The notes: a model not told the origin generated them from the letters alone. 64,000 nucleotides of DNA from JABFSM01 sp052389555 (GCA_052389555.1 JBQTHV010000036.1:38665-102664), one strand, 5' to 3'; shown: positions 1-8,262, counted from the stretch's first letter. Program-made: numbers and translations.

Positions 1-284
1 GGCTTTGCCGGCTCAGGTTTCGCGGGTTTGGCCGCCGCGGTGGCGTCGGTCTCGAGCCGCGCCACGACGGTCTGCACCGCGACGGTTTGTCCCTCCGGCA
101 CCAGGATTTCCGCGAGCACTCCGGCCACGGGTGCCGGGATCTCGGCATCGACCTTATCGGTGGAGATCTCGAAGATCGGCTCGTCCCGTCGGACCGGGTC
201 GCCCACCTTCTTGAGCCACTTGGAGAGGGTGCCCTCCGCGATAGACTCGCCCATCTGGGGCATCACGACATCGACTCTGGCCAT
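1..284 (-). CDS. 2-oxoacid dehydrogenase E2 (dihydrolipoamide acyltransferase), N-terminal part
   Basis: The reading frame starts at the ATG whose complement is at 282-284 and runs off the left edge, leaving about 94 residues. It begins MARVDVVMPQMGES and holds one complete lipoyl domain; the lysine that carries lipoate lies in the motif EISTDKVDAEIPAP. An Ala/Lys/Pro linker (AAAKPAKPEPAK) follows, as expected between the lipoyl domain and the E1/E3-binding domain. E2 proteins form the core of pyruvate, 2-oxoglutarate or branched-chain dehydrogenase complexes in the cytoplasm. The catalytic domain is outside the window, so the substrate (sucB, pdhC or bkdB type) cannot be decided. Confidence 0.9.
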   Translation of the reverse strand, partial: MARVDVVMPQMGESIAEGTLSKWLKKVGDPVRRDEPIFEISTDKVDAEIPAPVAGVLAEILVPEGQTVAVQTVVARLETDATAAAKPAKPEPAK

Positions 285-299
285 GGCCTTTCTCGAACC

Positions 300-330
300 G
301 CTATCAGCTAATAGCTCCTGACTGATCGCT
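300..330. repeat. Short repeat arm, AGCTATCAGCTAATAGCTCCT vocabulary
   Basis: The gap between the E2 gene and hppA carries a degenerate tandem of the unit (a)gctatca/gctaatagctcc. It resembles a single arm of the tandem-repeat hairpins found elsewhere in the window (for example 18280-18380) and shares words with the element at 31361-31407. No coding role is visible. Confidence 0.4.
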
Positions 331-336
331 GCGACC

Positions 337-2826
337 TCACACGGTCGCTCCCTCAATCCGCATCTTATAGAACGACCGATACACAAAGACGATCGACACG
401 AGCAGGAACACCGCCGCGAGCACCCGGCTCAAGGTCGGCCCATTCTGGTGGGTGAGTGACACACCCAGCTCCACCGCCAGGAGTCCGAAGAGCGTGGTGA
501 ACTTGATGATCGGGTTCATGGCGACCGAGGATGTGTCCTTGAACGGATCACCCACGGTATCTCCTACGACGGTGGCCGCGTGGAGGGCAGTGCCTTTCTG
601 CTTGAGCTCGACCTCCACGATCTTCTTCGCGTTGTCCCAGGCGCCTCCCGCGTTTGCCATGAAGACCGCCTGGAACAGGCCGAAGAGCGCGATGGACATC
701 AGGTAGCCGACGAAGAAGAACGGCTCGATGAACGCAAAGCCCAGGGTTCCGAAGAACACCGCGAGGAAGATGTTGAACATTCCCTTTTGGGCATACTGGG
801 TGCAGATCGCCACTACTTTCTTGCTGTCGGCCACCGATGCCTTGGTGGTGCCTTCCAGCTTGATGTTGGCCTTGATGAATTCCACGGCCCGGTACGCCCC
901 GGTGGTTACCGCCTGGGTCGAGGCCCCGGTGAACCAGTAGATCATCGCGCCGCCCGAGAGGAGGCCCAGCAGGAACGGGGGGTGGAGCAGCGAGAGCTTG
1001 TCGAGATTCTGGCTCAGCCCCGAGGTGAGGGCGACGATGATCGCAAAGATCATGGTGGTCGCTCCCACCACGGCGGTTCCGATGAGGACCGGTTTGGCGG
1101 TGGCCTTGAAGGTATTCCCGGCCCCGTCGTTCTCCTCGAGCATATGCTTGGCGGCTTCGAAATTCACCTCGTATCCCTCTTCCGCTTTGATCTGGGCCGG
1201 GAGGCCCGGCACCTGCTCGATGAGCGAGAGCTCGTAGATCGACTGCGCGTTGTCGGTCACCGGGCCGTAGGAATCGACCGCAATGGTGACCGGACCCATT
1301 CCCAGGAATCCGAACGCGACCAGGCCGAACGCGAAGACCGCCGGCGCGAGCATCATGCCGCCTAACCCGGGATTTGCGGGGTCCACCGCCGGGATGCCGG
1401 TGCTGACCAGGTAGGCGATCGCCATCAGCACCATGATGGTGAGGCCCAGCCAGTAGGCGCTGAAGTTCCCCGCGACAAACCCGGAGAGAATGTTGAGGGA
1501 CGCTCCGCCCTCCCGCGACGAGGTCACCACCTCCCGGGTGTGACGGGACTCGGTCGAGGTGAACACTTTCACGAATTCCGGAATGATCGCGCCGGCAAGC
1601 GTCCCGCAGGTGATCACGGTCGAGAGCTTCCACCACAGGCTGCCGTCGCCGAGGTCGGGGATCAGCAGGAACGAGACGAAATAGGTCAGCGCGATCGAGA
1701 CGAACGACGTCAGCCACACCAGGCTGGTGAGCGGCGTTTCGAAGTTCATCCGGTCGGCGTGACCGTACCGCGCCCGGGTGATCGCACCGTTCAACAGGTA
1801 GGAGACCCCGCTCGCGATCACCATGAGCACGCGCATGCTGAAGATCCAGACCAGCAGCTGGACCTGCACCGCCAGATCGGGCACCGCGAGGAGGATAAAG
1901 GAGATCAGGGCGACGCCCGTCACCCCGTAGGTCTCGAAGCCGTCGGCACTCGGCCCGATCGAATCGCCGGCGTTGTCGCCGGTGCAGTCGGCGATCACTC
2001 CCGGGTTACGGGCGTCATCTTCCTTGATCTTGAACACGATCTTCATGAGATCGGCGCCGATGTCGGCGATCTTGGTGAAGATCCCCCCGGCAATCCGGAG
2101 CGCCGACGCACCGAGCGATTCCCCGATCGCGAACCCGATGAAACAGGGCCCGGCGTACTCTCCCGGGACGAACAGCAGGATCACCAGCATGATCAGCAGC
2201 TCGACGCTGATCAGCGCCATGCCAATGCTCATGCCCGCTTTCAGCGGGATCTCGTGCAGCTGGTACGGCTTGCCCCGCAGGCTGGCGTAGGCGGTCCGGG
2301 AGTTCGCGAACGTGTTGATGCGAATGCCGAACCAGGCGACCGCGTAGCTCCCGGCGATCCCCACCAGGCTAAAGAACAGAATGATGGCAACCTTGCCGGG
2401 CGGGAAGCCGTGGGTGGGGTTCCCAGCCGCATCGGTGGTGGCGGCGAGGGTGCCGAAATACACGGCCGTGACCGCCCCAATGAACACCCACAAGATCGCC
2501 AGGAGTTTGCCCTGCTGCACGAGATACGTCTTGCAGGTCTCGTAGATCAACTCGGACATCTCCCGCATGGCTTCGTGGACCTTGAGGCCGCGAAGCTGCG
2601 AGTAGATGACCAGCCCGAAGAGGAGGCCGAGGCCGCACACCAGGAGACCGGTGAGCAAGAGCGACCGGCCGCTCAGGCCGATGAACTGCTGGGTTCCGAG
2701 GTCAGGCACCACGAGGTTCGCCTCTCCACCAGCCGCAGGGGCCTGGGCGAGGACGACCGTTGGAATCAGAAACAGCAACAGGGTGAGGAACGGACCGAGA
2801 ACTCGACGGCGAGCGCTACGAGGCAT
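337..2826 (-). CDS. hppA: Membrane-bound proton (or sodium) translocating pyrophosphatase
   Basis: An integral membrane enzyme of 829 residues that couples PPi hydrolysis to cation pumping. It has about 16 hydrophobic segments and a signal-like N-terminus ending AQAPAAGG. The substrate-binding region near residues 265-300 reads NPGVIADCTGDNAGDS, then GPSADGFETYG, a departure from the more usual DNVGDNVGD/DLFETY version. The GNTFKA motif near residue 571 carries Lys where K+-dependent enzymes have Ala, suggesting K+ independence. I start at the ATG at 2826 (MPRSARRRVLG); an upstream ATG at 2865 would add 13 polar residues ahead of the signal-like stretch. The pumped ion cannot be settled from sequence alone. 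It lies downstream of a two-component pair on the same strand. Confidence 0.95.
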   Translation of the reverse strand: MPRSARRRVLGPFLTLLLFLIPTVVLAQAPAAGGEANLVVPDLGTQQFIGLSGRSLLLTGLLVCGLGLLFGLVIYSQLRGLKVHEAMREMSELIYETCKTYLVQQGKLLAILWVFIGAVTAVYFGTLAATTDAAGNPTHGFPPGKVAIILFFSLVGIAGSYAVAWFGIRINTFANSRTAYASLRGKPYQLHEIPLKAGMSIGMALISVELLIMLVILLFVPGEYAGPCFIGFAIGESLGASALRIAGGIFTKIADIGADLMKIVFKIKEDDARNPGVIADCTGDNAGDSIGPSADGFETYGVTGVALISFILLAVPDLAVQVQLLVWIFSMRVLMVIASGVSYLLNGAITRARYGHADRMNFETPLTSLVWLTSFVSIALTYFVSFLLIPDLGDGSLWWKLSTVITCGTLAGAIIPEFVKVFTSTESRHTREVVTSSREGGASLNILSGFVAGNFSAYWLGLTIMVLMAIAYLVSTGIPAVDPANPGLGGMMLAPAVFAFGLVAFGFLGMGPVTIAVDSYGPVTDNAQSIYELSLIEQVPGLPAQIKAEEGYEVNFEAAKHMLEENDGAGNTFKATAKPVLIGTAVVGATTMIFAIIVALTSGLSQNLDKLSLLHPPFLLGLLSGGAMIYWFTGASTQAVTTGAYRAVEFIKANIKLEGTTKASVADSKKVVAICTQYAQKGMFNIFLAVFFGTLGFAFIEPFFFVGYLMSIALFGLFQAVFMANAGGAWDNAKKIVEVELKQKGTALHAATVVGDTVGDPFKDTSSVAMNPIIKFTTLFGLLAVELGVSLTHQNGPTLSRVLAAVFLLVSIVFVYRSFYKMRIEGATV

Positions 2827-2871
2827 CAGCCAGGGGCTCCTGGTTGGGGTCGAATCGCGGCACAAAAGTAA

Positions 2872-2906
2872 TAGGGGTGAGGGGCCAGGGGCCGCCGGCC
2901 CGGGCT
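2872..2906. repeat. Partial GGGGCCAGGGGCC repeat arm
   Basis: The gap between the response regulator stop and hppA contains gtgaggggccaggggccgcc, the same word set (ggggccagggg) as the large hairpin at 63266-63359. Only one short arm is present. It may be a degenerate copy of that family. Confidence 0.4.
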
Positions 2907-2909
2907 CCT

Positions 2910-3668
2910 CTACACGTGCTCCAGCAAAAGCTCCAGCTTCTTCCGCAGCTCACCCAGCCGTTTCGATTTGAACGCGTTCTTGGTCTGCTCGAGAACGTCG
3001 ATCGTCTCCTGCACCGCCTGGTGAAGTTGCGCGCCTCGGGGACAATTGAGGAGCTGACAAGGGTGCTCGCTCACCGTACGCCCCGACAGGGCCCGCCCGA
3101 GCTGATCCAGGTCGGTCAGGGAGCCCATGACGTTGCGCAGGGTGAGGGAGAGAAACACATCGATCGCGGGGGCGGCGAGGTCACCGCCATCCTTGATGGG
3201 GGCAAGGTTCTCAAACTCCCGGCGCCAGTCGCGCAGCCGCCGCTCAGCGCTCTCGATGGCCCGATAGGAGCGAAACCGGCGGACCGCGGCTTCGACCTTG
3301 CCGAGCAACTCGGGGAAGTGCACCGGTTTGACCAGGTATGCCGCAACGGGCAGCTCGACGCAGGCAATCGCCGACCGAGTCGAGGGGTATCCGGTCAGAA
3401 TGATCACGGGTAACCCGCCACTCGTCTCGGCGATGCGGCGAACCAGCTGAAGATCGGAATTCCCCGGCATCTCCAGATCCGTGATCAGTAGATCGAACCT
3501 CCCGGCGGCCGCACGAGCTTCAGCCTGGGCTCCGTCGGTAACGGTCTCGCACTCGTAGCCCTCGCGCCGCAGCAGTTCCGCAGTCGAAGTCAGAAACGTC
3601 ATTTCGTCGTCGGCCAGCAAGATGCGGCCGTGGATCGCAGTCGCCGGGGTAACCGTTGCGTGACTCAT
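2910..3668 (-). CDS. Response regulator with receiver domain and unclassified C-terminal region
   Basis: A 252-residue protein. Residues 14-130 form a receiver domain: acidic pair in LLADDE, phospho-acceptor Asp in ITDLEMPG, Thr in ILTGYPS and Lys in YLVKPV. Residues 135-252 are charged and helical in appearance, with no helix-turn-helix or enzymatic motif that I recognise, so the output is unclear. Its ATG overlaps the stop of the upstream kinase gene by 4 bases (ATGA), so the two are translationally coupled and should be cognate partners. Confidence 0.88.
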   Translation of the reverse strand: MSHATVTPATAIHGRILLADDEMTFLTSTAELLRREGYECETVTDGAQAEARAAAGRFDLLITDLEMPGNSDLQLVRRIAETSGGLPVIILTGYPSTRSAIACVELPVAAYLVKPVHFPELLGKVEAAVRRFRSYRAIESAERRLRDWRREFENLAPIKDGGDLAAPAIDVFLSLTLRNVMGSLTDLDQLGRALSGRTVSEHPCQLLNCPRGAQLHQAVQETIDVLEQTKNAFKSKRLGELRKKLELLLEHV

Positions 3669-6562
3669 GAGGTCGTTCCGGAAATAGGCATTCGCACCAC
3701 GAATTCGGTTCCCCCATCCGGCGGATCGAGGATCTCGATCGAGCCGCCGATCGCTCGAAGCGAGCGATGGACCAGTGAAAGCCCGATCCCCATACCGCTA
3801 GTGGGCGAGCTCCTTCCTTTCGTACTGACGAACGGTTGGAAGAGCTGGGGCCGGATCGAGGGCGGAATCCCCGGCCCTTGATCGCGCACCCGCAGCACGA
3901 ACTGCCCGTCGCTGGCCTCGGCCGTTACGGTGACCGTCCCACCCCGCGGGGAGGCCTCGACGGCGTTCTGCACGAGATTATACACCGACTGCCGCAGGAC
4001 CGATTCCGGGATCGCTACTTCCGAAGGAACCCGGTCCAGGTCGGCGTGGATCTGCACCTGAGCCGGCCGGTTGAGCTGCGTCAGCAAGGCCACCGCGTCG
4101 CCGATGAGGGTGCGCACCCCAGCTTGGCCGCTCCCATTTGTTTCGGGACGGTAGGTCTCGTAGAGCTGGCGGGTCACCCTCGCGATGCGGCCAATCTCGC
4201 GCTCCATCGCCCCGACGTAATGAAAGTGCGGGTGCTCGCTCGGAATCGCATCGCGCAGGAGCAGAAAGGCATTCTGGATGCCGGCCAGCGGGTTATTGAT
4301 CTCGTGCGCCACGCGAGCGGCCAGGCGGCCCATCGTGCTCAGCGTTTCCACCTCGCGCAGCTGCGCCTCGGCGCGCCGCCGCGCGGTGATGTCCAGACCC
4401 TCGGCCAGGAGCTGGACGACCTCGCCATGGGTGTCGCAGATCGGCTTGATCGAGAAGTCGAGAATGAGGACCTCCCCGCCGGGCCGGGCGGCCTCAACTT
4501 CGAGAGTTACCAGCTCGCCACTGCGAGCCCGATCGAGCGCGCTGGCAATCCGGTCCCGCACCTCGCCGGTCGGCCACCAGGGGAGATCCCGCAACGCGGC
4601 CTGCCGGCGATCGCCGAGCGAATCGCCCGAGGGCAGGAGCGCCAAGGCCGCAGAATTGGCCTCCAGCACCCGGCCTTCGCGATCGAGGAGAACCTGGACG
4701 TGGTGGGCGCTAGCGAACACCGCCCGGAACCGAAGCTCACTGCTCTCGCGCTCCTGCTCGACCCGCTCCCGCTCGCTGATGTCGCCGCTCACGCCCAGCA
4801 TCTTCGCAGGGGATCCATCCGCGGCCCGCTCGCTTACATGCCCGCGATCCACCAGCCACTGCCATTCGCCGGATTCCCGGCGGCGGCGGTAGCGCGCTTC
4901 GTACATCGGCGTGAGCCCTTGCAAGTGGGCGTGCAGCACCGCCTCGACTTGCCGGCGGTCCTCGGGATGCACCAGCTCGGTCCAGCCACCCTCCCTCACT
5001 TCCTGGCCTGTCGCACTGGCCCGAATCCGCCCGGGACGAGGTTGGCCGGAGAGATCCCAGGACCACGCGCGATCCACCGCTCGCCCCAGGGCAAGCCGGA
5101 GGCGCGCCGCCTCAGCGGCGCGAGCGTTGGCCTGGAGGGTTCGTCCCAGCTGCAACGAGAGGCCGACGAGCCCGCTCATGACCAGGCCGAAGGCAAGCAC
5201 CAGGTTGGGGAGACCGGTCGGCAGGCGCGCCCGCAGTTCGTGGGTCGGCCAGACCAGGAGCTCCCAGGTCATGTCATCGAAGGAGAGCAGCGTGCGGTCC
5301 AGCAAGCTCTCGTCGGGAAGAGGACGGCTGCGCGAGCCGGTGAGCGTCCGTCCCCGCCAGATCACACTTCGATGGAAACCGTCGGCCGAGTCTGCGGCGA
5401 TACCCCCCAGCATTTGATCAATCCGAAGCAGCCCTACGACGAACCCCTCGCACCCGCCCGGGAGACATCGCGGCACCGCGACCGCGATGGAATTCGCCGA
5501 ATCGTTGAGCGCGAAATGGCGAACCGTGTCGGCGTCCTGCGACCTCCACGCGGAGGCCAGCTGCAAGCCCAGCTGCGCGCGGAGGACGAGTGAATCCGCG
5601 GTCGGCGGCACAATGAGCGGCGAAGGTCCGCTGCGGGCAACCCAGGCGATATGGGTCACCCCGGGTTCGCCGGCGCCAACGCCCTGCACGTACTCGGTCC
5701 AGGTTCGGGTCCCGACCACCCCGGGCGTGGACAGCAAAGCAATCCGGCCCAGAGTTAGGTTAACCCGCGCCATGGCCTCGCTGAGCTGGTCCTCGGTGGC
5801 GCGAGCGACGCTTCGCACCAACGCCGCGTGATCGTCGCGCTGGGTCTGGACCAGGGCCCTCCACAGGAACAGTACGGCCACGAGGCTGGCCAGTCCCACT
5901 CCGGGGGGCACCCACGCGGGGTAGGCTGACGGAAGCCACACCCGATTCCAGGCCACCGAGGTAAGACACAATCCCAGCACCAGGAGCCCCACCGAGACCT
6001 GCGGAGAGGCCCCCGCCACCGCCCCGAACTGCACCTCCCGCGAGAGCCCGAACACCTGGGTGAACAGGATGGACAGACTCACCGCCACGATCACCAATCC
6101 GGAGAGACCCACCACGAAGGTGGCCGCGGATTCGTCCCGGAACCGGCTGGCAGTAAGCATCAAAGCCACGCCGCCGAGCACAAACCCAAGCGCGGTCGCG
6201 AGGGGAATCGGCTGCGGGTTAATGAGACCGGGCCGCGTGGGGACGTCGGGCACCGCGAACGGGGCGAGGGGAGCGAGCTCGAAACCGGCGAGCTGAACCA
6301 GCGCGAGATATCCGATGACTGCGGGCAGGGCCGCGATGGCGATCGCGATTCGGCGCCAGCCCCGTTCCTGGGTCAGAGCGGCCAAACCCAGCCCGATAAG
6401 ACCGATGGTGGCGAGCGGACGGATGGGGGGCCGACTCAGGAATGGCTGAATAAGCCAGCGCCAGTCGGCGATCCATCCCATCAGGCCAAGGCCGCCGAGC
6501 ACCACCAGCAGCCACCCGGTCGACCGCCATGGACCGCGCCACTGAAACAGCCGTCCTGCCAT
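3665..6562 (-). CDS. Sensor histidine kinase, multi-TM with extracytoplasmic sensor and two PAS domains
   Basis: A 965-residue kinase. Residues 1-235 hold about seven hydrophobic segments, like the N-terminal membrane sensor modules of other kinases. A soluble region at about 240-430, flanked by membrane segments, looks like a CHASE-type periplasmic sensor. Two PAS repeats follow (about 490-600 and 610-725, the first with the PAC-like end KMLGVSGDISERERVE). The H-box VAHEINNPLAG places the phospho-His near residue 753. The ATPase domain shows an N-box (NLVQNAVEAS), G1 (DQGPGIPP) and G2 (GMGIGLSL). It is cotranscribed with the response regulator at 2910-3668. The ligand is unknown. Confidence 0.92.
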   Translation of the reverse strand: MAGRLFQWRGPWRSTGWLLVVLGGLGLMGWIADWRWLIQPFLSRPPIRPLATIGLIGLGLAALTQERGWRRIAIAIAALPAVIGYLALVQLAGFELAPLAPFAVPDVPTRPGLINPQPIPLATALGFVLGGVALMLTASRFRDESAATFVVGLSGLVIVAVSLSILFTQVFGLSREVQFGAVAGASPQVSVGLLVLGLCLTSVAWNRVWLPSAYPAWVPPGVGLASLVAVLFLWRALVQTQRDDHAALVRSVARATEDQLSEAMARVNLTLGRIALLSTPGVVGTRTWTEYVQGVGAGEPGVTHIAWVARSGPSPLIVPPTADSLVLRAQLGLQLASAWRSQDADTVRHFALNDSANSIAVAVPRCLPGGCEGFVVGLLRIDQMLGGIAADSADGFHRSVIWRGRTLTGSRSRPLPDESLLDRTLLSFDDMTWELLVWPTHELRARLPTGLPNLVLAFGLVMSGLVGLSLQLGRTLQANARAAEAARLRLALGRAVDRAWSWDLSGQPRPGRIRASATGQEVREGGWTELVHPEDRRQVEAVLHAHLQGLTPMYEARYRRRRESGEWQWLVDRGHVSERAADGSPAKMLGVSGDISERERVEQERESSELRFRAVFASAHHVQVLLDREGRVLEANSAALALLPSGDSLGDRRQAALRDLPWWPTGEVRDRIASALDRARSGELVTLEVEAARPGGEVLILDFSIKPICDTHGEVVQLLAEGLDITARRRAEAQLREVETLSTMGRLAARVAHEINNPLAGIQNAFLLLRDAIPSEHPHFHYVGAMEREIGRIARVTRQLYETYRPETNGSGQAGVRTLIGDAVALLTQLNRPAQVQIHADLDRVPSEVAIPESVLRQSVYNLVQNAVEASPRGGTVTVTAEASDGQFVLRVRDQGPGIPPSIRPQLFQPFVSTKGRSSPTSGMGIGLSLVHRSLRAIGGSIEILDPPDGGTEFVVRMPISGTTS

Positions 6563-6595
6563 AGGCCCTCGGGGTGAGCGCTACCCAATACGCAC

Positions 6596-6634
6596 GAAGG
6601 CACGAGTAGCCGTCCGGGCTAAGCTCGTGCCTTC
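6596..6634. repeat. Long perfect hairpin in the 6.6-6.95 kb gap
   Basis: GAAGGCACGAG (6596-6606) pairs with CTCGTGCCTTC (6624-6634), and inside it TAGCC pairs with GGCTA across a five-base loop. No T-run follows, so it is not a convincing intrinsic terminator. It lies 34 bases upstream of the kinase start and may be a dispersed palindrome. The gap 6563-6950 otherwise contains only the RNA candidate described separately. Confidence 0.6.
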
Positions 6635-6821
6635 AACGGGCGGACCGAAAGTGCCGCTCGTCAAGGAGAACCCGGCAGGCCGGGCCTCTGTGTGTTCCAC
6701 CGCGCTTCCCTCGTCATGTTAGTGACGCGTTGCAGGTCGCGCAAGGCGAGCCAGACGGAATCGTGACCCTTGCGGCTCGGAGCGACGCGCCGTAACATTG
6801 GGTCAGCATAACGATTCAGCA

Positions 6822-6922
6822 GGCGCCGGATATGTCGGCGCCCGCCTTGCCGGATGGAGCGCGGCTCCATCAGTCGAAGGCGCCACTCCCTGATTCGCTC
6901 GGGAGCGGCGCCTTTCTTGTTT
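6822..6922 (+). ncRNA. Candidate structured RNA: three hairpins ending in an intrinsic terminator
   Basis: Three consecutive stems occur in about 100 bases: GGCGCCG/CGGCGCC (6822-6828 with 6836-6842), GATGGAGC/GCTCCATC (6853-6860 with 6864-6871), and a strong GC stem at 6879-6912 followed by TTTCTTGTTT. The first and last stems both contain GGCGCC, so they could pair with each other in an alternative fold. It ends 28 bases before the start of a small membrane protein gene on the same strand, so it is either an independent small RNA or a 5' leader that controls that gene. I match it to no known family. Confidence 0.45.
6879..6922 (+). terminator. Rho-independent terminator
   Basis: The stem is GGCGCCACTCCC (6879-6890) with GGGAGCGGCGCC (6901-6912), with a single A/C mismatch and a 10-base loop. 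A T-rich tract (tttcttgttt) follows immediately. The orientation is plus strand. There is no protein gene upstream on that strand, which is the main reason to suspect a non-coding transcript ending here. Confidence 0.6.
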
Positions 6923-6950
6923 GCGACCTGAGAACGAGGTTCGAACCCTC

Positions 6951-7286
6951 ATGCTGCTTCGCGCCGCGCTCGCATTCCTGGTGCTCGCCTTCCTGGCAGG
7001 CCTGGCTGGATTCTCAGGCATCGCGGCGGCATCGGCCGGCCTGGTTCGAACCTTTTTCTTCGGATTCGTAAGTGGGTTTGTGGTCTTGCTGCTGACGGGA
7101 CTCGCGACCGCGCGTGATCATCGCGCCGAGGCAGGTCGAGCGGCGGGAGTTCGAAGGAAGGAAGGAAGGAAGGATAGGCCCGGATTGCTCGAATCCCACC
7201 CGTATGAGCATCCGACCCTGACCGTCGCCCAGACGGCCTCCCCGGCCACTGGGCGGCGGGGCCTATTCCCTTACTGCAGTAAGTAG
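6951..7286 (+). CDS. Small DUF1328-like membrane protein with a repeat-derived tail
   Basis: Starting at the ATG at 6951, the first 50 residues (MLLRAALAFLVLAFLAGLAG, then GIAAASAGLVRTFFFGFVSG) form two hydrophobic helices with the Gly/Ala pattern of the DUF1328 family of small inner-membrane proteins, whose role is unknown. Family members are usually about 55 residues. Here the frame continues to about 111 residues through a (GAAG)5 tract at 7153-7172 and stops inside a repeat hairpin, so the C-terminal half is probably not conserved. A longer upstream start exists at 6921 but adds residues outside the family pattern. Confidence 0.7.
   Translation: MLLRAALAFLVLAFLAGLAGFSGIAAASAGLVRTFFFGFVSGFVVLLLTGLATARDHRAEAGRAAGVRRKEGRKDRPGLLESHPYEHPTLTVAQTASPATGRRGLFPYCSK
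7153..7172 (+). repeat. Tetranucleotide tract (GAAG)x5
   Basis: Five uninterrupted GAAG units lie inside the reading frame of the DUF1328-like gene. Because the unit is not a multiple of three, gain or loss of one copy shifts the frame and changes the C-terminal tail. Five copies is short for a phase-variable locus, so this is only a candidate slippage site. Confidence 0.6.
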
Positions 7287-7386
7287 TAAGCAGGAGGTAG
7301 TGAGAAGGGACAGACCTTGTCGGTGCAAAGACCTCGCATCGGCAAGTTCTGTCCCTTCTTACTACGTCCTACTTACTACCTCCTAA
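7277..7386. repeat. Tandem-repeat-armed hairpin, AGTAAGTAGTAAGCAGGAGGT vocabulary
   Basis: The left arm (about 7277-7318, words agtaagtag/caggaggtagt/gagaagggacag) is an imperfect inverted copy of the right arm (about 7344-7386, words ctgtcccttctt/actacgtcct/acttactacctcct). About 25 bases separate them. It fills the gap between the convergent DUF1328-like and CHRD-like genes, and the first gene stops inside the left arm. The same words recur in the same order at 60664-60775. Confidence 0.75.
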
Positions 7387-7791
7387 TCAGCTACCCCCAA
7401 CCGCTCTCAGTTCCCCACACGCCACCACACCCCCGCTTCCGTGCACCTGGATGATGTGGCTACCGGTTTCCGGTGGCGCGACCGCGAGCGTAACGGACGC
7501 CTGCGCGGTGCCTCCGGGGCCGATCTGAAGACTCGGGTAGCCCGAGCCCTCGATCCCACCGGACGATGCACAGGTGCCCGTGTGCATGTGCCAAGCAAGA
7601 CTCGAGTTCGGAGCCCCATTGCGAATCGAGATGATGAAGTGCGTGGATCCGTCCTTCGCCTCGGCAGTCGCCCCGCCGCGGACCTGGCTGTTTCCGACCG
7701 GCTCGAGAATCGCTCGCCACTTTGGAGCCGGCGCCGCACTCGCCATGAGGCCAGCCGCGAGCACCGCGCTGGCCGCGTTTGTGAACAACAA
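7387..7791 (-). CDS. Secreted CHRD/superoxide-dismutase-like small protein
   Basis: A 134-residue protein with a signal peptide (TTG start; NAASAVLAAGLMASAAPAP). GGAGG lies four bases upstream of the TTG at 7791; a second in-frame TTG at 7788 has better spacing. The mature part has the pattern of CHRD-type or Cu/Zn-SOD-like beta sandwiches: WHMHTGTC near the middle, SHIIQVHGSGG near the end, and two cysteines that could pair. The function is unknown and an extracytoplasmic location is likely. I assign the fold by resemblance only. Confidence 0.65.
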   Translation of the reverse strand: MLFTNAASAVLAAGLMASAAPAPKWRAILEPVGNSQVRGGATAEAKDGSTHFIISIRNGAPNSSLAWHMHTGTCASSGGIEGSGYPSLQIGPGGTAQASVTLAVAPPETGSHIIQVHGSGGVVACGELRAVGGS

Positions 7792-7899
7792 GTTTCCTCC
7801 CTGTATCAGAACTGGTCAGCGGGTCCACTTCGGGCCCGCCGAAAGGAGACGTAACCCCCCTGAAAAAATCGCACGATCCGATCCCGCCGGGTAGTTCGC

Positions 7900-8190
7900 T
7901 CAGTATGCCCCGCGAAGGACATGATCCGGCTCGGCCATGGTATGCACGGTCGCGAGGAACCGCTTGGCGAGCTTGTCGAGCTCGCTCTCGCCGGGTTGGT
8001 TGGTCTCGACGGTCACCAGGGTGTAGTGGCCACCTTCCGCCTGCACCGAAATGCTGAGCTGGCCGATCGAGCCCGCAAATCGTCGCCGGCGCGCTCCTTC
8101 TTCCACCGGCGAGAGCCGGGTCCCGAAAAACTCCGTCGCGTGGCGGACGACGGTGGTAGGGGAGACGGTAGTTCGGTGGAAGTATTTCAT
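7900..8190 (-). CDS. Hypothetical protein, 96 residues
   Basis: A short soluble protein beginning MKYFHRTTVSPTTVVRHATE, with charged termini and two beta-rich stretches (GSIGQLSISVQAEGGHYTLV). No signal peptide or membrane segment is present. The start-of-strand and helix layout vaguely recalls small SRPBCC or heavy-metal-resistance-like folds, but I do not recognise the family. It lies downstream of ino1 on the same strand, separated by a repeat element, so co-transcription is uncertain. Codon use is like its neighbours. Confidence 0.6.
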   Translation of the reverse strand: MKYFHRTTVSPTTVVRHATEFFGTRLSPVEEGARRRRFAGSIGQLSISVQAEGGHYTLVTVETNQPGESELDKLAKRFLATVHTMAEPDHVLRGAY

Positions 8191-8192
8191 AG

Positions 8193-8262
8193 TTGTGAGT
8201 CGTCAGTCATCCGACATCAGTCGCCAGTCGACTATGGACTGAGGACTGAAGACTAACGACTC
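8193..8262. repeat. Tandem-repeat-armed hairpin, GTCAGTC/GACTGAGGACTGA vocabulary
   Basis: The left arm gtgagtcgtcagtcatccgac... is followed by atcagtcgccagtcgac. The right arm is tatggactgaggactgaaga then ctaacgactcc. The outer GAGTCGT/ACGACTC pair and the inner AGTC units are inverted. It lies between the ino1 stop and the 96-residue hypothetical gene. The vocabulary is unlike any other element in this window. Confidence 0.6.

Noticed and set aside
1540..2871. A 443-residue open frame on the plus strand opposite hppA
   Set aside because: Its composition (Arg, Gly, Glu and His rich) is that of an antisense shadow of a GC-rich gene, while the other strand encodes a clear pyrophosphatase.
3836..5593. 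A 585-residue plus-strand frame opposite the sensor kinase
   Set aside because: It is a third-position-GC shadow of the kinase gene with no recognisable domain.
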